Source: an uncultured Fenollaria sp. (GTDB lineage: Bacteria > Bacillota > Clostridia > Tissierellales > Peptoniphilaceae). From it: a stretch of DNA of 27,279 bases. Every line of letters starts with the position of its first letter. The stretch's first letter is position 1. This document shows, in pieces, positions 23,646 through 27,279 of this stretch. Where the stretch lies: assembly GCF_946221515.1 (NCBI RefSeq), contig NZ_CAMJVK010000018.1:1-27279 (forward strand). Direction: 5' to 3'. The translations under genes were made by a program, and so were the position numbers. Under the pieces are notes generated by a model. It searched no databases. It saw only the letters and a program-made list of their open reading frames with translations, and had not been told where the DNA came from.

Positions 23646-25397
23646 TCACCTCCTAAATCTAAAGTGCTTAATATTTATTTCTAGATTTTTATTATTCATG
23701 TACTCATTAATCCTAAGATTGTAGCAAATGTCCATAATTATCTCCTTGCCACTTGCTAAATCCCTGTATATATCAGAGTTAAACTGATCTTCGTAGTCTT
23801 TTTTAAATTCATCTTCCTTATAGAATAGTATAGCCATCATTATATTATCAAGCTTAGTTCTGAATTTTAGCTTTATCACGCTGCGATTCTGTCCAAAAAC
23901 GCTTATATCCTTTAAAACAAGGTCTTTATCTGCAAATAGTACCGCAGGGTTCTTCTCTCCAAATGGTTTTAACTTTTCAATTGTGTCGTAAGTCGAAAAC
24001 TTTTGAAAATCAATTGGATAAAAGGCATCGATATATATCTTTTCTATCTTATCTTCATCTGTCAGAGTCGAATTTTCATTTAAAAATCTGACAAAATCGT
24101 CATAATTATCAAGCTTAAGCTCTAAGCCCGCCGCTAGTTTATGTCCGCCAAAGCTATTTAAAAGCTCCTTAGCCTTGTTTAGCTCGTCAAAGATATTGTA
24201 TTCCTCAATAGATCTTGCCGAACCATATAGAACGCCATCTTCTTCATATAAGGCTATAGCTGGTTTGTAGTACCTTTCCTTAAGCCTTCCAGCGACAATG
24301 CCCGCGACGCTTCTTTCTATATCTTTGGATTTAACTATGATTATGTCCTTGTCCTCAAAAGCCTCATCTGCTTCTATCTCTTTTATTGCCACATCGTAGC
24401 CAAGCTCTGTCAAATCTTTTCTCTCTTGATTAAGAGCGTATAATTCCTTACAAATTGCAATTATACTATCGTCATCACAAGACTCAAAGGCCGCAATTGC
24501 GTGATTTGCATTACTTAGCCTGCCTATTGCATTGACCGATGGACCCAAGATGAAACCAATATGAAAAACATTTATCTCTTTATCAACTTTTAATTCGTTC
24601 TTCAAGTGATAGAATACCTTGGCTGGTCTTGAATTCATTAGCTGTAGGCCTCTTTTTACAAGGTCACGGTTTTCATCAAGCAGCGGCATGATGTCAGTTA
24701 CAGTCGCAAAAGCTGCATACTGAATAATTTCATCAATTAAATCAGGATTAAAGTCGTAGTCTTTGCTAATATATGTAATTAATTTAAAAGCGACAAAGGC
24801 TCCGCATATCTCCTTAAATGGATAGGATGACTTTTCAACTTTTGGGTCAATTATTGCATCTGCCTGAACAGAAATCTCTTTTCCATCTTCAATTTTAGGT
24901 AAATGGTGGTCAGTAACAATGACTTTTATGCCGTTATCCTTAGCATATTTCACTGCTTCAAAGGCTGATACACCATTGTCACAAGTAATTATAACTGCTA
25001 CATCATCTTTAATGCAGCCATCAACTATACGCTTATTGATGCCATAGCCATCTTGCTTTCTATCAGGCACTTCAAAACTAGCCTCCGCCCCAAAGGACTT
25101 AAGACTTCTAAGTAAAAGCGTAGTAGACATTATGCCGTCCGAGTCGTAGTCACCAACGACTCTGATCTTCTTGTGATTATCTATAGCGTCCTTAATAATT
25201 TCGCGCGCCACATCCATATCTGGAAGGCCATCAGTCCTGTAAATCTTTGTGTAATCATCATTTAAGTAATCAATGACTTCATCAGCATCGACAACGCCTC
25301 TATTGCAAAGAACTTTTGCTAGTAGATCATCCTTTACTATGCTCTTAACCGCCGAATAATTCTCAGCATTTCTGTTTTTTAAAAACCATTTTTGCAT
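23646..25397 (-). CDS. recJ: Single-stranded-DNA-specific 5'-3' exonuclease RecJ
   Basis: RecJ degrades single-stranded DNA 5'-3' in recombination and repair. The 583-aa product has DHH phosphoesterase motifs: I VVGDYDSDGIMSTT (D83, D85, D87), II ITCDNGVSA (D140), III VTDHHLP (D163-H164-H165) and IV around IIDPKVEKSSYPFKEICGA, then the DHHA1 domain with SVAGIVAGRLKERYY and FGGHKLAAGLELK, and a C-terminal OB fold. It has core length, lacking the extra C-terminal domains of the ~780-aa B. subtilis enzyme, as in many Clostridia. Start ATG 25397 follows a GGGG seven bases upstream and an extended -10 promoter. It is the first gene of the run down to glyA. Confidence 0.96.
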   Translation of the reverse strand: MQKWFLKNRNAENYSAVKSIVKDDLLAKVLCNRGVVDADEVIDYLNDDYTKIYRTDGLPDMDVAREIIKDAIDNHKKIRVVGDYDSDGIMSTTLLLRSLKSFGAEASFEVPDRKQDGYGINKRIVDGCIKDDVAVIITCDNGVSAFEAVKYAKDNGIKVIVTDHHLPKIEDGKEISVQADAIIDPKVEKSSYPFKEICGAFVAFKLITYISKDYDFNPDLIDEIIQYAAFATVTDIMPLLDENRDLVKRGLQLMNSRPAKVFYHLKNELKVDKEINVFHIGFILGPSVNAIGRLSNANHAIAAFESCDDDSIIAICKELYALNQERKDLTELGYDVAIKEIEADEAFEDKDIIIVKSKDIERSVAGIVAGRLKERYYKPAIALYEEDGVLYGSARSIEEYNIFDELNKAKELLNSFGGHKLAAGLELKLDNYDDFVRFLNENSTLTDEDKIEKIYIDAFYPIDFQKFSTYDTIEKLKPFGEKNPAVLFADKDLVLKDISVFGQNRSVIKLKFRTKLDNIMMAILFYKEDEFKKDYEDQFNSDIYRDLASGKEIIMDICYNLRINEYMNNKNLEINIKHFRFRR

Positions 25398-25425
25398 ACA
25401 ATAACCCCATTATCTATATTTAATT

Positions 25426-25434
25426 ATTATATCA
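25426..25434 (-). promoter_or_regulatory. Extended -10 promoter for the recJ-glyA operon
   Basis: On the minus strand the element TGATATAAT is the complement of 25426-25434, about 28 bases before the recJ ATG. The -35 at 17-bp spacing (TTTTAA) is poor, which is typical where a TG extension is present. I see no riboswitch or attenuator in the short leader. The rest of 25398-25553 is AT-rich and shows nothing else I can support. Confidence 0.6.
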
Positions 25435-25553
25435 TAAATTGCTTCATATTAAAAGCATTTTTTATAAAGTAAATCTATATAAAAAAGTGATATACAAAAT
25501 CTTAAAGTTTTGACTATATTAGTCTGTGATAAATAAGTACTCAATTCTATGAT

Positions 25554-25584
25554 AAAAAGAAAAGGCCTAGATATAATCTAGACC
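25554..25584 (-). terminator. Intrinsic terminator after the ABC exporter and ECF fragment
   Basis: On the minus strand GGTCTAGAT and ATCTAGGCC form a 9-bp stem with one T-G (U-G) pair around a 3-base TAT loop (25564-25584), followed by TTTTCTTTTT (complement of 25554-25563). It ends the transcript coming from the ABC transporter and isolates it from the recJ promoter. Confidence 0.88.
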
Positions 25585-25628
25585 ATTCTAAAAAGATTGC
25601 AGTGATAAATTTTTATATAGACTTTTTT

Positions 25629-25805
25629 TTATAATTCAATAAACTCATCTATGCCCAAATCTTTTAATATGATTTTTGCCTTTTCCTCGTCAAAATTTTT
25701 CACTCCTAGACTAAGCTCTTTGAACACTTCATCTGTAAGATAGTAGTTTGCGTCTTGCATAACAAGCGAAAAGTTTTTAAGTATATCTTTTAGAAAGTTT
25801 CTCTC
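25629..25805 (-). pseudogene. Remnant of an ECF-type ABC transporter ATPase (58 codons)
   Basis: Directly after the TAG of the ABC exporter the same reading frame stays open for 58 codons to TAA at 25629. The peptide includes FSLVMQDANYYLTDEVFKEL and then FDEEKAKIILKDLGIDEF. This resembles the Q-loop and following helical segment of ECF-type (CbiO/EcfA-like) ATPases, where a V-M-Q-D-x-x-x-QLF-T/D-x-V-x-x-EL pattern is usual, but Walker A, the LSGGQ signature and Walker B are absent. The only ATG is internal (25760, giving 43 aa) and has no Shine-Dalgarno, although AGGAG lies right after the TAG. I read it as a leftover of a deleted ATPase gene; a short real protein or readthrough tail is less likely. 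Similarity is from memory, not a search. Confidence 0.5.
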
Positions 25806-27279
25806 CTAATAAATAAATTCTTCTGCCATTTTTGTTTTTTCTATTAAATTCTTGTAAACTTTTGATTTTTGTAAAAGCTCTTCATGTTTGCCTTCGCTTT
25901 CTACTCTTCCGTTTTCAAGAACTACTATCTTGTCTGCATTTTCTATGGATTTCATTCTGTGTGAAATGATTACAACAGTTTTATCTTTAATTAAATTATT
26001 TAAAGACTCTTGAATTTTTTTCTCGTTGTCAACATCAAGGCTTGCTGCTATCTCATCTAAAATCAATATCGGCGCATCTTTTAAGAAGGCTCTGGCTATT
26101 GATAACCTTTGTCTTTCTCCGCCTGATAGCTCAGCACCGTTCTCACCAATAACTGTATCGAAGCCTTTATCCATTTTTTCTATAAAATCTGTGCAATTTG
26201 CAAGTTGTGCTGCTCTTTTAACTTCTTCGTCACTTGCATCTTGCTTTCCGATCCTAATATTTTCCATAACGCTTTGATTAAAGAGAACTACATCTTGGAA
26301 AACTATTGAGACCTTGTCAAAAAGAGATTCTGTTGATATTTCTTTTATATCTTTGCCATCGATTAAGATTTGTCCTTTGTCATAATCATAAAGTCTTGAT
26401 ATAAGTTTCAAGATAGTTGTTTTACCGCAGCCGCTTGCTCCCACTAAAGCAGTTACCTCTCCTTGCTTAGCTTTAAAATTTATTCCATTTAAAACTTTTG
26501 CGTCTTTCTTATAAGCAAATTCAACATCTTTTAGATCAATATCAAATTTTTTCAAATTATAGTCTTCGCCCTCTTGTAATTCTTGATTTTGAATTTCTTT
26601 TAGTCTTTCAATCTTTGGTGTTAAATAAAATATCTCCATCATTCCCTCTTTAGATGCATCAAGAGCGTCTTTTATCTTCATAGCCGCTAGCAAATATCCC
26701 ACAAGGTAAAGAGCACTTATCTCTTTATTAATAATTAGATTTACGCCAGCAAATATTACGACAGCAAGGGATATAAAGCTAAAAATTGAAGATATAGACA
26801 TAGTTAAAATAAGTCCCATCTCTGTCCTTAAGTGCACTTTTTCACTTTTATCCATTTTTTCATATAGCTTATCTTTCATTTCCTCTGATAAACCATAGGC
26901 TTTAATCTCCATTTGCATCTCGATATTTTCTTGAAAGCTTTCTGAATTTTCTCTTAAGACCTTATAATATTCTTTCTCTCCCTTAACTGAATGTTTTTTA
27001 GATAACGGTATAAATATAAAGCTTAAAAGAGATGGAATAATTACAGCTAAACCCATCTTCACATTGCTTATTAGCATCATGATGGATATTAGTGGGAAGA
27101 ATAGTACCATGCCGCCCACTTTTGGTATTGAGTGGCTCATCGCGTGTTCTATACCTCCAATGTCAGACATGATTGTTTGCGCTAAATCTGAAATATCATG
27201 CTTAGAAAAGTATGATAGAGGTAGTTTTGATAAATTTTCTGCTGTCCTTATTCTTAAATCTGCACTTTCTTGATATGTT
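25806..27279 (-). CDS. ABC exporter half-transporter (TM domain fused to ATPase), 5' end cut by window edge
   Basis: A type IV (MsbA-like) ABC exporter subunit with fused membrane and ATPase domains; 490 residues are visible and the frame is open through the right edge, so roughly the first 90 residues are missing. The visible N-terminus (RIRTAENLSKLPLSYFSKHD, then DLAQTIMSDIGGIEHAMSH) is typical of exporters in siderophore or ECF-linked clusters. Numbering from the Met at 27170, membrane segments lie near 17-35, 40-58, 117-145 and 150-165. The ATPase has Walker A GASGCGKTT (244-252), Q-loop FQD, signature LSGGERQR (348-355), Walker B ILILDEIAASLD with the catalytic Glu, and H-loop ISHR. Such half-transporters usually pair with a second subunit, presumably upstream outside the window. 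Substrate unknown. Confidence 0.9.
   Translation of the reverse strand, partial: TYQESADLRIRTAENLSKLPLSYFSKHDISDLAQTIMSDIGGIEHAMSHSIPKVGGMVLFFPLISIMMLISNVKMGLAVIIPSLLSFIFIPLSKKHSVKGEKEYYKVLRENSESFQENIEMQMEIKAYGLSEEMKDKLYEKMDKSEKVHLRTEMGLILTMSISSIFSFISLAVVIFAGVNLIINKEISALYLVGYLLAAMKIKDALDASKEGMMEIFYLTPKIERLKEIQNQELQEGEDYNLKKFDIDLKDVEFAYKKDAKVLNGINFKAKQGEVTALVGASGCGKTTILKLISRLYDYDKGQILIDGKDIKEISTESLFDKVSIVFQDVVLFNQSVMENIRIGKQDASDEEVKRAAQLANCTDFIEKMDKGFDTVIGENGAELSGGERQRLSIARAFLKDAPILILDEIAASLDVDNEKKIQESLNNLIKDKTVVIISHRMKSIENADKIVVLENGRVESEGKHEELLQKSKVYKNLIEKTKMAEEFIY

Overview
The window looks like ordinary chromosomal core from a low-GC (roughly mid-30s % by eye), monoderm, anaerobic Firmicute. 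The gene content, AGA/AGG/ATA-rich codon use, local gene orders shared with Bacillus and Clostridia, and absence of the sporulation genes that often sit near gpsA suggest a non-spore-forming Tissierellia/Peptoniphilaceae-type anaerobe. That placement is an inference; no rRNA is present to test it. I see no tRNA, rRNA, CRISPR array, insertion sequence or prophage.

Layout, read mostly on the minus strand. (a) 27279-25554: the 3' part of an ABC exporter (transmembrane plus ATPase half-transporter), then a short in-frame remnant that looks like part of an ECF-type ABC ATPase, then a strong intrinsic terminator. (b) 25434-14938: a nine-gene run recJ-rel-dtd-MBL hydrolase-hemZ-aspS-tcdA-rseC-like-glyA, with an extended -10 promoter before recJ and a textbook terminator after glyA. 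(c) 14775-7283: a nine-gene run der-plsY-gpsA-HlyD-like-ylmE(yggS)-sepF-ylmH-lspA-rluD, starting from a near-consensus promoter and ending tail-to-tail against rqcH with a 17-bp overlap. (d) 5587-7299 on the plus strand: rqcH (NFACT/Rqc2), the only plus-strand gene. (e) 5530-1: yicC-remA-gmk-rpoZ-coaBC-priA, in the same order as in Bacillus subtilis, with priA running off the left edge just before its expected stop.

The genes are housekeeping: stringent response and replication repair (rel, recJ, priA), tRNA charging, editing and modification (aspS, dtd, tcdA), ribosome assembly and rescue (der, rluD, ylmH, rqcH), phospholipid synthesis (gpsA, plsY), division (sepF plus an uncharacterised membrane-anchored HlyD-like protein), lipoprotein maturation (lspA), nucleotide, cofactor and one-carbon metabolism (gmk, coaBC, glyA, ylmE, hemZ), and transcription (rpoZ, remA). 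Genes are packed very tightly; many junctions are TAATG or ATGA overlaps or place the Shine-Dalgarno inside the preceding gene, so translational coupling is likely.

I did not find a convincing new multi-gene system. The points most worth a second look are the HlyD-like protein in the division cluster without a transporter, rqcH beside ylmH, the decayed ECF ATPase fragment, the departure of Dtd from its NXGP(V/F)T signature, and departures from usual gene order (no ylmG/divIVA, hisS or apt where expected).
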